A stretch of 64,000 nucleotides of DNA, taken from assembly GCA_030407005.1 (NCBI GenBank), contig JAUDYN010000003.1, positions 434,001 to 498,000 on the forward strand. The letters run 5' to 3'. Source of the stretch: Desarmillaria ectypa. Its lineage: Eukaryota > Basidiomycota > Agaricomycetes > Agaricales > Physalacriaceae. Positions 47,499 to 60,933 of the stretch are shown in pieces. Below the pieces are notes generated by a model that ran no database searches, was not told where the DNA came from, and saw only the letters and a program-made list of their open reading frames with translations. Every line of letters starts with the position of its first letter. Positions within the stretch are counted from its first letter, which is position 1. The position numbers and the translations under genes were made by a program.

Positions 47499-49584
47499 AT
47501 GCCCCACACCTTCTCCAATCCTGAAGCCGCATCTCAGGACACAGGTGAGGAACACGCGCTCTCAGGTTATGTTCGCTCTTCGATCGAAAAGAGTTTGGTC
47601 CTCCGGCTGGACTGTTTTTTGATGTTTTTCGGATGCGTATCCCAGATCATCAAATATCTGGACCAGGTGCGTTGCTAGACGTACTCCACAACGACTGCCT
47701 CATAATTGATCTTGGTTAGCAAAACATCAATACTGCGTATGGTATGCTCTCATTTCCGTCCTGTTACCCTCTTTCATTCCGTTTGCCTGGTCAGTATCTG
47801 GGATGAAAGTACGTGAGTAAACGCCGCTATTGGAATCGTCCTTGAAAGCTTCTCCCGTAGGAAGACCTGAATCTAGTTGGAAACGGTGATGCTTGTAAAT
47901 GCACCTTTTTATGAAGTTTACCCTAAATCTTTCACAGAATTGAACTATTTTACAACTTACTTCAACGTCGGATACTGCATAATGGTGGGTGATTCTTCTT
48001 ACATCTGTGAAACAGGCTTTGATAGGCTTTTTTCTGTAGCTCGTTCCTTCTCAAATCATTATGACAGTAAGTGCCATTGTTTGCACTTCTATGTGTTGAT
48101 TTATATGTATATTGCAGTACGTTCGACCTTCCTTCTGGCTTCCGGGTCTTGAAATCGCCTGGGGTATCTTGACCGGGAGTATTGCTGCCTGTCACAGTCC
48201 GAAGCAGATTTATGCTGTTCGGATATTTTTGGGACTATGCGAGAGCAGCGCGTGGCCCGGTATGATGACGCTATTTATGCGTTGGTATACGCCCACAGAG
48301 CTCGCGAAACGTATGGGATTCTACCACTCCTGTCAGGCGATAGGCAGCATGATGGCCAATGCTCTTCAGACTGCTGTATAAAGCACTTTGGATGGACACT
48401 ATGGGATAGCTGGGTGGCGGTATTTTCTCTCATTTCCTTTCCTCACACCGTGCTAATTTCCTTCTTTACAGGTGGTTGTTTATCATCAATGGGATTATGA
48501 CCGTCGTCTTTGCGTTTTTTGGCATTTTCCTTCTTCCCGATTTCCCCAACAAACCTAATCCAAGGGCTTTCTGGTTCAACAAGGGCCACGCCGCAATGGC
48601 TATAGAACGATTGAAGAGGCATAACCGAGCCGAACCGAAGAAGGTGACTTGGGCTAGCATCAAACGTACAACTACCAACTGGGTGATGTATTTTATCACC
48701 ATCCTCTACGTCGCCACAGTGCTAGCTAGTTATGGCTATGTTTGTAAGTTTCCATGCCTCTTTGATGACAAAGAATGCTCTTAGCTATCGTTATTGTAGA
48801 CTTTAATCTCTGGCTGAAGTCGCTTAAGAATCCTGATAAAACCAGTCGCTGGGGCGTGTCAGAAATTAACGCTATACCAATCGGTGGTCAGGCTATCCAA
48901 GTAGCGTTTGGTACGTATTATCTGGGTCTCACTCATTCCCGTTGCTCATCTTCAACGATGGTCTGGATTTGGGCACTATTATCTGACTGGCTTAAAACCA
49001 GGCATTGGCTGATCATTCTTCAAGGCATTATCGGTTCGTCTCAAGATGTAAACTCAATATTGAGCTCTGATTGTTATTCTTCTTAGGCCTTATTCCATGC
49101 ATCATTATGACGGTTTGGAATGCCCCTGATGGCGCCAAATACTTCGTACGTGATAGAGGTTGTTCTTCCAACGTCTTGCCTGAGTAACTTTCTACAGTCG
49201 TACTTCATATCATTTGTCGCGCTCGGCACTGCTCCTTTGATATTTGCATGGGTATCGGATCTGATCCCTCAGGATCCCGAACAAAGGGCGCTTGTGGTTG
49301 GTGTGGGTAAGCTAGCGACAGGTTCCTGCTAATTATTGTCGAGCTGACACTGTGCAGCTGTTGCCGTCTACTATGCCGTCTCTGCTTGGTCTCAAGTTCT
49401 CGTATGGCCAGCCTCTCAAGCGCCTCATTACAAGTATGGCTGGCAGGTGTCTCTCGGGCTCTGGATCCTCGTCATCGTAATGACACTAACATTGCGCTGG
49501 ATTGACATGATGTACATGCTGCCAAAGCGTATAGCTTTTGCTAAGAAGGTCAAAACGACTATAGACGCGCCGCTTGTCTCATGA
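47499..49584 (+). pseudogene. TNA1-like MFS permease with one in-frame stop
   Basis: Exons: 47499-47666, 47720-47741, 47795-47808, 47861-47885, 47938-47984, 48040-48066, 48118-48419, 48472-48743, 48800-49033, 49087-49145, 49198-49306, 49358-49584, a frame of about 501 codons. The family blocks are in order: QIIKYLDQ, NINTAYVSGMKEDL, ELNYFTTYFNVGY, YVRPSFWLPGLEIAWG, SAWPGMMTLFMRWYTPTELAKR, LDGHYGIAGWRWLFIINGI, LLPDFPNKPNP, SDWLKTRHWLIILQG, YFISFVALGTAPLIFAW, and the C-terminal WSQVLVWPASQAPHY. TNA1/DAL5-type permeases import nicotinate, allantoate and similar anions. A TAA at 48379-48381 replaces one codon inside exon 7 (LQTAV*STLDGHYG) and no intron removes it. Exon 9 also retains 17 extra codons where an acceptor AG is missing. 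Otherwise it is intact and could be rescued by editing or be an error. Confidence 0.85.
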
Positions 49585-49756
49585 GCTGGCTAGTGAACTC
49601 GGAAAGGATAGCGGCAAGTTGGGCTCAACCGTGGCGGACGGACTACCTACACGGAACGTCTAGATGTGTTTCCGTTGTTTCAGTGACAGTTCGTGAACGA
49701 TCAAAGGATGTTTATATACCACAAACAGTAGATATATGAAACTATTGGGACAAGAA

Positions 49757-52700
49757 TCAATAATAGTAATCATCTTTAGTGTTGAGTGTCGGTTTTATGG
49801 GCTTTTTACCTGCACTTGGGAGCGAATGTTCAGTTACGATCCCTTTAACAGCCAAGTGCAAATCATCCGATAATTCCGACGAAGTGGTGAATGGGAGAGA
49901 AGAAACCAATTTGCTAGCCTCCTCCACTAGTCGTTTGAGCTGCTTGTCGTCGCAATGCTCGTGAAGCAAAGAACTTGGGCCAAGGTCCTTTTGTAGTTTG
50001 ATTGACGCCTTGCTCGCCTTACTATGATCGATCAAAAATGTATCAGTTACTGTCAAAAGTAAACAGGCAGTAGTAACACGTACTTGGTCTGCGTTAAGAG
50101 ATCATCAAGCGCATCGATCTCATCAGGGCTACACCCTTTGAGCCTCTCTTTCGTCTTCTTCTTGTGGTTCAATGAATCGACACGAACTGTCTCGAGACAA
50201 ACCAACATGTGCGGCAGCGGACCCAGAAACAAGCAAAGATATAATCCGGGGTTATCACCAAGCCGAGTTACTTCTTTGGTGCACGAGGCGTATATTTGCG
50301 CGTGAAGGCCGGCTATCCCACTCTTGGCAACGCCTTGTCGACGAGAAAGAATGCGCCTATACACTCGTTGTATCCGGATCGCGGCGGATATTTCTTGCTC
50401 TGAAGGCTCTGGTCGTGTCATGTCTTGTATCGGAATGACATCAACGGTATCATCAACTGCGTCGATAAAGTCCTCTCCTTCGCGAACAGCCTCAACCTGT
50501 GGAAGATGCTCTATCTCTTCGGCCTGATCGTCTCCCATCTGTATGGATGCCTCAACATGTGGTTCAGAGGTTTGATTGGATGTTGACAAGGTAGGGTCAA
50601 GCACTAGCCGGATATCCATTAAGTTGTCGTAGACAACCTGACGGACTCCCAACAAGGTATATCCTTTCACGGGAGCCTTGCTCTTATGAAGAAGCTGGAT
50701 CATCTCATCCATAGTATCATTCTGCAGCGAACGACGTATAGTCTTTGCAAGTTCATCCCATGAATAGCTTGCGGAATCGATGTATCTGCAACAAGGTTAT
50801 GAGATGGTACTTACCTGTGGAAATCTCACCACGTACCGATTACAAAGAGGGGATAATGAAAGTCCTTCACGACGCAAGGATAGCAGTAACTGCAAGATTT
50901 TCCTCCTTAGAAGATCGCTACGGATATTGTACCCCACTAAATGAACAGTCAGCGTATTTCACGACTTATAAAGAGATACTGACATAGACCAATGGCCTTG
51001 AATCTAGCAAAATACAGGTATGAATATGCAATATACAGAAGTATGCATCAATTCACTTACATCCTGGCCATATATACATGCCGCACTACAGCTGGCACAT
51101 TCGAAATATTTCTTTTAGCTCCATACAGAAGATACTCTAGTGTATTTTGAGGTCCGTAAGAAAGAGAAAGATGATTCGGCACTTACCCGAGTCATTGCCG
51201 TCGTTCAGCTGTCCAAGAAAATCCCACATACGTGTCAGAAGTAAATGGTAAGTATTTGTTTGTATCTTCGGGTTCAAGTACGGCAAGTCATGTTTAATAA
51301 AGCGTAGAAGCCAGCTGCGAGGCACTGTTACGTCGTGCAATACAGGGCGACGACTGCAAAGAATGACAGCACTGCAGAGAAAGTCCACCAGGTCACAGAG
51401 TACACCTATGTTGATAGGTAATTGAAACTTGATAACGTGCCTGCAGATAATGTTAAAACTGAATGGATGTCAACTGGGAATGGACTTTCTCAATGAATGC
51501 AAAACCGGCCGAAAGAGACCAACTTTCAGTCCCTGACATTGCCCTCAGAAGCTCCGAAACAATGGACGAGCCACCTCGGCGAATGTACATGGATGGAGTG
51601 TGTATGCTGAAATATGCAGCATTTTTGAGATAACCAGCCTGGTTTCGGTCAAACATGAGGGCCAAAGTAGTTGTCCGCATCACGTCCGTGAGGAAGCTCA
51701 TCTGGGGGTGATACGCCCGGCCATAAACAAGTGTTCGCACCCAATCTTTCACAACATTCAACGCTTTTGCAGCTTCGGGAATTGTAGAAAGGGCAAGATG
51801 GGAAATAGAGCCAAACATATGATGAGGCGGATGAAGAGCCTCACAAAGACGGTTGAGCCAGAACCTATAGAGACATAAACGGCGAAAGTTGGAAAACCGG
51901 AATGACAACATACTTGGTGCCTCTGCTTTCTATATCTTCGTCAGCATTCTCCCTAAGCGACTGCAAGATTAAGATTTGTTGCAAGTGCATGCGTACACGC
52001 ATATTGTAATAGGCAGCATCCATCATGGAAGGTGATGTATGAGCTTCCGGGCATTCGGGTCGTCTACAAAACCCAGATACAGCAAATACTAGGCAAGGCT
52101 GAAACGCTTTGCTTCTCGCACATTCCTCATTTTCAGCAGCTGTCCTTTGCTTGAGACGACTTCTCAGAACTTCTTGAAACATCCCGCGTAGTTCGGGTAC
52201 TGACACAGTGAAGTCGGAGTCACCAAGCACACTCCTGAGATGAAGCCCAACAACCGCTGAGTGTAGCCATGTGTTCTGAGGCACAAGGAACTCGTTTTCT
52301 GCTATCCGTTGAAAACCAAACAATGCAGCAGTCGTCACGTCTCCACAAGGGTCCGTTCGGTACGCTGCAAAGGATAGGAGGTTCACGTAGGTATAGAACA
52401 GGCTGAGTTCTTCGACTGCGTCAACAAGAGCCATATTCTGAATTCGAAGGGCCTGAGAAAAGTATTGGTCTAGGCATAACAAGGCTGCAGATGTATGGCC
52501 CATCCTGTGGAATTCCAGCCCCAGTTCACGCAGTCGAGATACCTGATTTCGTATGATGGCAATAAACATGGTCAGCTGAAAATGTGTCACTATAAGCTAC
52601 AACAAAACATGAGGCCAACACTTACTTCCGCAGCTTCAATTTGCTTCATGGACGTCACATCGAGCTGTGAAGAAAAACGCAACAGCCGCAAAACATTAGG

Positions 52701-55700
52701 ATCGGAGCGTATGATATCGGGGTCAACACCAAAAGAAATCTTATGCCAAAGCCCTTCGAGGATGCATTCTTGAGCTCGACGCAAAGCACTTTTGTTTTCT
52801 GCTTCGCGAAGAAAGAGTCCAATGGCTTCTTCTCTGCGACCCTCAGAATAATGAAGTTCGGCAGCCTCGCTGAGTCGCCCCGTTGTTTCCAGCAGTTCCG
52901 CAAGAGCAATATCAAGGTCTCTTTCCTCCAGATACTCCAACTCTTCTTCGAGGGAGTCAAATAACTGATGGGCCTTTCTGTCAGAAAAATTAGAATGACC
53001 CCTTTCACGTCTCAAGGGGGAAAAGCTTACTTCATTTGACGGTTGGAGAAGTATGTTAATCTGGCGAGTTTGATGACATTTTCGACAACCTTCGACGACA
53101 TCTTGCCTTCGTAAGCCTTCACGATTGCCACTGCCTCATCAAAATTTCCGAGATCTCTATACAGCTCTGCAGCATGAGTGTACTCCTGTGCCTGGAAGAA
53201 CATCTGGGCAGCTCGATACTTCTGGTCAGCTTGTTCGAAGCATTCACCGCTGATCCTGAAGTAAGTCAAGGAATCTTTTGAGCTCGAGGCCACATTAGCA
53301 CATTCCGAGAACGAGATGGCTGCTTCTACGAAACAAGCACACCGTTCGAGTATCTTTGGTCTCGACGTACCAATGACTTTACGAGCCTTCGCCCGCAAAT
53401 CATATGCACCTGCAATGGACGCCAGAATAGGAAGGTTTGCTCTGATATAGCAATGCTTGGCATGAGAGAATTGCTTCCGGTAAAAAAGCTCACGTCCTTT
53501 TGCAGCCCACTCTTCGGGTGTCGATGAAGACGCAAGGCGAGGAGCATCAGATCCTGGAGTATAATTTTGGATCAAATCTTTGCTCGTCCAAAAGATCTTG
53601 ATTATTTGCGATAAGAATGCCGTTTGGACAGGATGATGCCAACTTACTCTCATAGGTTCCCCCGTTTCAGAACCATCTGCAATCCAGATGTTTTCACGGG
53701 CCCGGGTGATCGCAACATACAGGGATTTTAACTGAAGGAGGGTCACTATTCCAGTCTAAGTAACTGAGTGATCTATGCTTACCTCATTACAAATGCTGGC
53801 ATGACGAACACCGTCAAATCGTGGAGGAGGATTCCTAGGATCCTGCTTGCTCTCATCGATGGCATTCAGCACAACTCGCCAGGGTGCAGGACCGGAAACT
53901 GAATCAGCGAAGAAATCATAAAGAAGGACCTGAAAAATGCGACGCGACAGTGAAAAAATCATTGTGTAACCTGATGGTTTGACCTACATCGTTGAATTCA
54001 AGTCCTTTGCTTTCGTATATGGTTCTACAGCATTTTGAATTCAGTAAGTTAATGGCATTACAATCAGAAAAAAAAGTACGGACAGCACAAGACCAACTTC
54101 GCCGACTTGCTGCTGGAGTCTCTCTCTCGCCGCTTCATTCCTAACAATGATACCTGCATAAGGAAATTCACAATCAACACAGCTGGCTTCAATGCCGATA
54201 ATGGACAACCAACATTGCTGGGCACCGAATTCGATGTGATCACCGACATTTCCAAAAATGAACTGTTCCAACTGTGTACGATCTTCAGTATCGAAAAAGA
54301 CAGGTTTGAAGCCATCTACGATTCCCATCTCTGGGGAAAGACGGTCAATAGAATCCTGCCAGAAAGTCGTGATAAGGCCGATGACGGAATGTGCGCAATC
54401 AACGATGCCTGCATGGGATCTATAATTGACGGCTAGTTGAAATATTTCAGGTGGTTGCTTGCATCCAGCTCCAGGTCCGCGCTTCTTCCGGTACTGCTCC
54501 TATTCATCTGATTAGACTGGCATATGAGAATCATTCCGAGGAAATCTTACCTCAATATTCCATTGAAATGCCTTCAAACCATTGAAACGGAAAGAGCTTC
54601 CGACGGAGATGGTTTGGGCCGTGTCACCCGCCCAGAAGAGACCGTCCGCATTGTGGCATAGCGCCCTTAAGACTAAACGATAAGCCAGTAAGATGACTGC
54701 GGGAAACGAAAAAAAGAGATGATTACCCATCGTGTCAATGAGCATATTATCCTGTACTTCATCAACGTATCTGTAACGACATTGATAACGGATAGGTAGT
54801 ATGAGCAGACGACTCACAAATGGTCGATACCTTGTCCAGGAATACCTTGCTCCGCGAAATACCTCAAGATATTATGGGTTCTAGGCCGGAGTTACCCCCC
54901 ACTCATGACTTCTCAGTCGAATTCGCTCACCGATCGCCAGTATCATACTCTCCTCGTAACTTCTTTTTGTGCATGTAAGACTCAAAGATTTCATACACCT
55001 CGCCTCTTCGGTCAGCAAATGTAGATTGTTGGCGTTTGCTGAGATCAAGGTAAGCGGTCCTGTTGAGATGTCGCTTTCCTTCGCTCAATGTCTCTTCTGA
55101 GCCCTTGATAACACCTGAACAGAGGGTCAGGCCAAACGCCAGATATAACGGACGTCATACCTATGATCTCGCTGAATACCAAGGCAGGGTCTATATGAAT
55201 GCAGTTTCAATACCAGCATGTTATCAAAAGTGAATAGCAGTTACCTAAACCTTTCACTAAATGCTCGGGAAAATGCGACCAGTAAGACTCAAAAAAGGAC
55301 TCAAAATCAATGACGCCCGTATGAGACTTGGTGCGCTTTCTGTCGATAGGGCTCGTGGGGGACAACATTTTGGTTCTCATATCGGCTTCCAACATGTCGC
55401 AAAGCTGTGATTTTGATAAACGAGAAGTGCGGATAGAGGAAAATGGTCACTTACACCATCAAATGTTATAAACAGTGGAAAATGTTTTCCCTCGAGTTCG
55501 CTGAACTTGGCAGGTAGATCGCTTCGCCAATCTACGATGTCGTCAACATCAACTAGTCCCAAATCCTCATGGTACTGTGAGACTTTTGGTAAGCGCATAA
55601 GCTCAGCAAACGTTTGTGACGCCATTGCTAGAGAACTGGCCAGCTTCGAAAAATACTCCTGCACTTTCTTTGCAAGCATTCTGGACTTGGTGACAAAGAC

Positions 55701-58032
55701 TTGACGAGGACGGGGTAAATCCGACTGCATGAGTTGAAATGTCCGCTCAATAAGCAACATCTTGAATAACATAGTAGTGGTTTTCCTAATCAAATGGATG
55801 TAAGCAAGTGAATGGAACTTGCAGACTCCTCAAACATACCCTGTGCCGCTGCGACCTATAACGTAGCAGGACTGTGGATGCTCTATAATCCGTTTCTCTT
55901 GAGTGCTGCGGACGTGTAATCAGCGAACGAACAAGGACATCCAAAGGCGGTGGCGCACGAAACCATATGAGGGAAAGTCGCATCCACATCTGCTAGGATA
56001 GCTACCAAGACGAATCAGGTCTGGCTCTCGGACGGCATCGCATAGGGACGTACTATTCAAAAAAGGCTGCATATGTTCATGGTTTAATCGTTAGTCCACG
56101 GATGCAACGAGAACATACCTGCGAAAATGTGACATATTTCTCAACCCTGTAGGGGGGTCAGCCGCTGGAACTCGGCTCCTTGGTATATGACTTACACGAG
56201 TCTTGAATGAACCTGAATGGAATAGTCAGCGTTTAGTTCAGAGGAATGAAAAGACTAAGTCGACCTGGGCTGTTTCATCAGGGCGTAGATCTGGTATATC
56301 TTCAACCTCCAGTGGCAGCACTTCAGGAAGCGGAGGGAAGAACGCTGGAATGAAAGTGTCCTTCGAGGCTTGATCCGCACGTTTCCTAACCGCACATCTA
56401 CACCATCACGCTTAGGCTACAGGCATTCAAGCTACCACGAGAAAAACCCGATACCTTTTTCTGTATTCCCTTCCCTTTTTGCGAAGCTGGCTGCTGATAG
56501 AGCTCCACAGACGATTATCGATTTGGGCATGGGTATAGATACCAAAAATTTTGACAGCTTCAATGACCGTGAGGAGTAAGCAAAGAGGATTGACCATTAA
56601 CTTACCTTGTTGCTCTCTCTGCCAATGAATTAAGGTATTTTAGTAATTAGATTACAAAGTTGTCCTTCGGAGTCTGAACGTACACTTTCGTCGCACGGGA
56701 TTACATCGATTTGATACTGAAAACGTAGCGTCAGCAACGTTCAGGATGATAAGAAATAGGCGACCTACGATAAGCCTGAGATCGCGAGTCATCTTAGCTT
56801 CGAATACTGGAACTTCAGTCCCGCTTCCACTTAGACGCTTTTGATTGTCATCGGAAAAGTGTCCACATGAGAGCTCCCTGTAATGTATTAAATGAGCACG
56901 TATGATTTTTGATGTATCGCGATTCGGTACATACTTGATCTTCTTCACAATAATTTTGAACGTAGAGGCATCTTTTCTGTGGGTGCTCCGCAAAAAATCG
57001 TCGGCGTTCGTGGATATAACGATTGTCCATTCACCAAAGCCTTTAGCACTATCAAAGTATAATGCCCTCGGATGATGTCAGTGTGATATGGTCGCTTGAA
57101 AGGATACGAAGACATACGACTTCATTGGTTGAACGATTGGATATGCAGACGGCAGCTCGACCTTTGTTGAATCTTCTGTGACTGTTGTTACAGATAATGT
57201 AACGGTCTTCTCCTCTTGCGCAGGTGGTGGGGCAACGATGGAACGTTCCTTGAAAGAGAGAGATACCTCGGGGCAACCGAGCTTCTCCAAATAGAACTGA
57301 GTCTGCTTTAGCTTTCAAAGAGCAGAGTGAAGATATCGCAACACCGACCTTAAGAGCATTCTTCTGAGTTGTTAGAATACTATCCACTAGGATGGACGCG
57401 TCACTCGATGCTTCAGGCATGTCAACATCCAGGACATCGAAATCCTTTTCGACCAAAGCTGCAGCATTCTCTGCTCGTTGGGCCTGCTTACGTTTCTTCT
57501 GGCTGACCTTGCCCCTCTTGTTAGGGTGATCTGACCCGATATCGATGGCCTGGAGGAAAGAGACAAGATATTTCAACACATTGGACGTGACCTGAGTTAT
57601 TTCATAGTATCGTGCACATAAATCTTTGTCTTGCACAGGATAGGAGCTCGAGAACATGAACTCTGCAGATAGACAAGATATAATCTTGTAATGAATGGTG
57701 GCGTCGTAATTCACGGGATCGGAGGGAAATGACTGCAACATCCACAAAATCAAGGGTGTCGTATCGCTCAAGGCTGTGAATATGTCAGCCAGATAGACGA
57801 TCGGATGACTCGACGATGTTAACTTACACGACAAGACCAAAGGAAGAATATGAGGGCTCTCATTGTTGATAAGCTCTTGAAAGACATGCTTGAAATTGTC
57901 TTCAGTGAGGCTACTTCGTAGTTCCTCCAATGCGTATTCCAGAAGTTCACTTGAGGTGAGCTGGTCGGGGCTGAAAAGATCACTACGATATACACGCTTG
58001 CGAGGCATGGAGTCAGGGGATGATGATGGCAT
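49757..58032 (-). CDS. Large UvrD/REP-type helicase, TRANK1-like
   Basis: A very large, multi-exon gene running from the ATG at 58032-58030 to the stop at 49757-49759. All the helicase motifs appear on the minus strand in order: Walker A GRSGTGKTTT (split by an intron, about 55840-55790), Walker B with YVDEVQD (54749-54766), GDTAQTIS (about 54614), YESKGLEFND (53988-54020) and the motif VI block VAITRAREN (53690-53716). This places it in superfamily 1 with the TRANK1-type fungal helicases. The N-terminal third (RVYRSDLFSPDQL onward) and the region with FEAKMTRDLRLI precede the helicase core. The C-terminal half is helical, with TPR-like repeats (WAAKGRELFYRKQFSHAKHC, YTHAAELYRDLGNFDEAVA) and an IQ-like IRIQRVYRRILSR near 50350. 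Substrate and role are not established. Intron positions inside were not all resolved. Confidence 0.9.
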
Positions 58033-58843
58033 GATGGTTGAGGCGCTTTCTGGATTATAAATGCATGAAAACGTGATTCCTACAAAAGAAAGCCAAAGTT
58101 TGAATTGAGCAACAACTTCAAAAGGAAAATTACTCACAGAAGCTATCTGAGCGCCTAGATAACCTTGAGACGCGTACAGTGAAACGAAGACAAGATACCC
58201 AGTTCTTATTGACTACGCATCAAGCACGACGTGTCTGAGGATAGTCGTGGCGTCTCCGAGAAAGCAACTATTATTTGAACGACCTGGAGAGTCGAGTGTA
58301 CGAAGTAATTGAAAGAACAAGAAACTGAAAATAGTGGCATAGCAAACACGGCGTCAAGAAGCTTGCCAAATTAAACCGATGGATTGCCTAATCGGGTCCG
58401 GCGAATGCATAGAGTACTTAGTCCTTTGTGCCAACTCTGTACAACATCAGCGTAAATTATTCCTTGTATGCAGGGCACGACCTGTTTCAAGGAGGATGAA
58501 GAGAAAAAGTCGTAGCTCCACCACATGCAACCTCGGGTAATAGCGAGCCAGCAACCTTGAATCCTCTTGAAAATTGAAATTTCAAACATTTTCTTGGACA
58601 ATGAGCGTTGCCAGACTGTTTCATCCGGAGTCTGGAGGCGCCAAATTAGGAGCCATGATTCATGACCGGTACTTTATTTAATACAAAGTACTCATTGTAT
58701 CGCATTGGAGAACAATTGACGTCCCCATTACAAAAGTATCGTACATGGTAGATAATCTGATCATATGCTAGCATTAATACTTACAACACAGTGGAAAGCA
58801 AAAAATGGACGTCCCCTTCATTGCATCAAGCGCCTGCTCACCC
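58033..58843. other. Intergenic, includes helicase 5' UTR intron
   Basis: About 800 bases. A GTGAGT..TTTGTAG intron at about 58078-58137 lies just upstream of the helicase start codon, so the 5' UTR is probably spliced. The remainder towards 58844 should hold the helicase promoter and the 3' UTR of the seven-helix protein gene. No other gene is supported. Confidence 0.45.
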
Positions 58844-60071
58844 TCATCCCTTCGACTCTATATCTTTGTCCAAACTCGCACTTTCTACAAGTAAAATAGA
58901 TTGAGACCCCGCAGCGATTGTGATATCATCGGACTCTTGGATAGGAACTTGTGGGACTGCGGTGACCGATATAGGGCCTGTCGCAAAACGAGGAAGAGAC
59001 TCTGCGCCCGACACACTCATCCCTGTGGTCGCCTGTTTCTCCTCCGAGCATCTGCTACCTGCAGACCAGATAGTGGCAAGCAACACAGCAATAATTTCGA
59101 GATATATGTTGGACATGATGATGTACGTGGCGTCTAAAAAAAGATAAGCGTCGAAAGCAAGAATGAACTGGACAAATGAAAGTATAACAGGGAAGACGAA
59201 GTTGGAGACGGATATCCAGAACAATGTTTTGAGGCATTCTGAATATGAAGCTTAAACAATGTCAATAATCAACTTTTAACACATCCCTCCGCGACTTACT
59301 AGTAGGCCGTCTACTTCTAGGGCAATCGACCCGACCATTTACACGACGACTCCTTCTGAGACAGTAGAGAAAGAGCACCGAAGCATATCTGACGCCCGGT
59401 GTAAATTTTCACTAATACAAATCATGTAACAACTTACGCGTTGTCGAACATCTGCAGAGACCATTCAATCTTGTCACAGGGGAAGTCCCACGACTGTTGT
59501 GCAACAGCAATAGGGTTACCCCCAGCTAATATGGTCGGAAACCATATTCCCCAGAAAACCAAGATGTTGATAAGTCGAGTAACTTTCAAACAACACAGCG
59601 GGATGTAAACAATCGCGAGTGTCAGACGAGGCGTTGCTCTGAGGGGGAACACAGTCAGCACTTTGAGTACCAAGATCGACTCCGTGAGGAGGGGCAGAGC
59701 ATTGATAAAAACCGCCTGTGTGATGACAGCGGCACCTGGAATTATTACATCCGGAGATAGGATTGCCGTAACTTACGAGATTCATAAGTTACGCCGTTTA
59801 GTGGTGTATGGAAGGCAATCATACTCACCCCATTATAATAAGCTAGAATCCCCAAGGCTAATCCCATGATAATGGATGCGACAGTTAACATGAAAATTGG
59901 GGTTCTCCTCAATGATCTGGAGGAGAACAGAAATAAGGCGAAGAGAAGCGGAACCAAGGCTCAAGACCATGCTGAGCATAGAAGCGTCAGTTTGAGGGAC
60001 CGGCGGATAGCTACGAGATAGTTAAAACCAGCTGGAGGCGGGGGATAACTTAGGATCAAAGAGGAAGACAT
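58844..60071 (-). pseudogene. Seven-helix membrane protein, apparently damaged near the 5' end
   Basis: Minus-strand exons encode a basidiomycete-type multi-span membrane protein: MSSSLILSYPPPPAGFNYLV (start 60071), then LVPLLFALFLFSSRSLRRTP, IIMGLALGILAYY, AAVITQAVFINALPLLTESI (about 59700), LVFWGIWFPTI, DNAYASVLFLYCLRRSRR (about 59340), and a last exon with FWISVSNFVFPVILSFVQF and IIMSNIYLEIIAVLLATIW, ending in a soluble tail (58844). About seven hydrophobic spans fit an orphan GPCR-like protein. A TGA at 59961-59963 interrupts the first exon between CSAWS and ALVPLL, and the following exon junction (59830 to 59742) is one base out of phase. The later exons join cleanly. It could be a pseudogene or carry sequence errors. 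No ligand family can be assigned. Confidence 0.6.
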
Positions 60072-60933
60072 TGCAGATTCCGTTGGCTCTGGATTATCCA
60101 AGTACGATTCTTTTATAAAATTGAAGATACTGTACTTCACGAACTGCGTTTCGACTTCAACTGATGTCGATGATTGGTGAGTCGGATCGTCAAACTTGAT
60201 ATGATGTATCTTGGAAGATGAAACGGAGATGGGACGAGGCCGTGTAGCAGTGGCTTGTACCAATCCTGGCGTCTGACTCATTACTGGCAAGTCACTACCG
60301 TGAAAGTAAGACAATGTTGAGGAAGCGTACCTAAGGTTCTAACTTGATAGGGAAGATGCATTCCCAGAACCTGGTACTGTGCTCACACTCAGACACGGAG
60401 AATAAGAACGCACTGGATTCTGTTCCTGGTTCAGCGTCAGATGGGTCGCAGTGGTCTGGATGATGGGATCACTCAGATATCATCCTTGTAAATAGGTTGC
60501 GACTATCCAGCTAGATGGCATTTCCATTCTGTTCAGTCTCGTCCCACGTAGTGGCCCGTCAGTCATTGCATAGGCCAAGCAAAGGTGCTGCGGGATCCGT
60601 CTTAGCATGACCTGCCGGGTAGTCGCTGATGTGACGCGTCGCAAACTTTCTGATAATCCCCGTGATCTTGATACGGAGACTAACATGTCCCCAGCCGGTT
60701 ATGCGTCCATCCTCTACGAGGTAGATTATTTCGGGCTCTTGCAGGTTTTATCCACAAAGCCCGTTATAGATGCTCCAAGGGAAGAATCACCACGCTTTGA
60801 TACGCATGCTGGCATGAGCCGGAATCCAAGATTAGGACGGATGGACAGGGATGGATTCAACAGAACATATCTTATTTCGACACCAAAGCAAAAAATTCCA
60901 CGGATGGCTACCCGCCAAGCCAAGCCGCCTTCC
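60072..60933. other. Intergenic, no gene seen
   Basis: About 860 bases between two minus-strand genes. It holds the promoter of the seven-helix gene and the 3' UTR of the coiled-coil gene. The plus-strand frame 60607-61047 is partly antisense to the next gene and has no recognisable content. Confidence 0.4.

Noticed and set aside
54107..54436. Plus-strand 109-codon frame as a gene
   Set aside because: It is antisense to the exons of the helicase gene whose motifs read cleanly on the minus strand.
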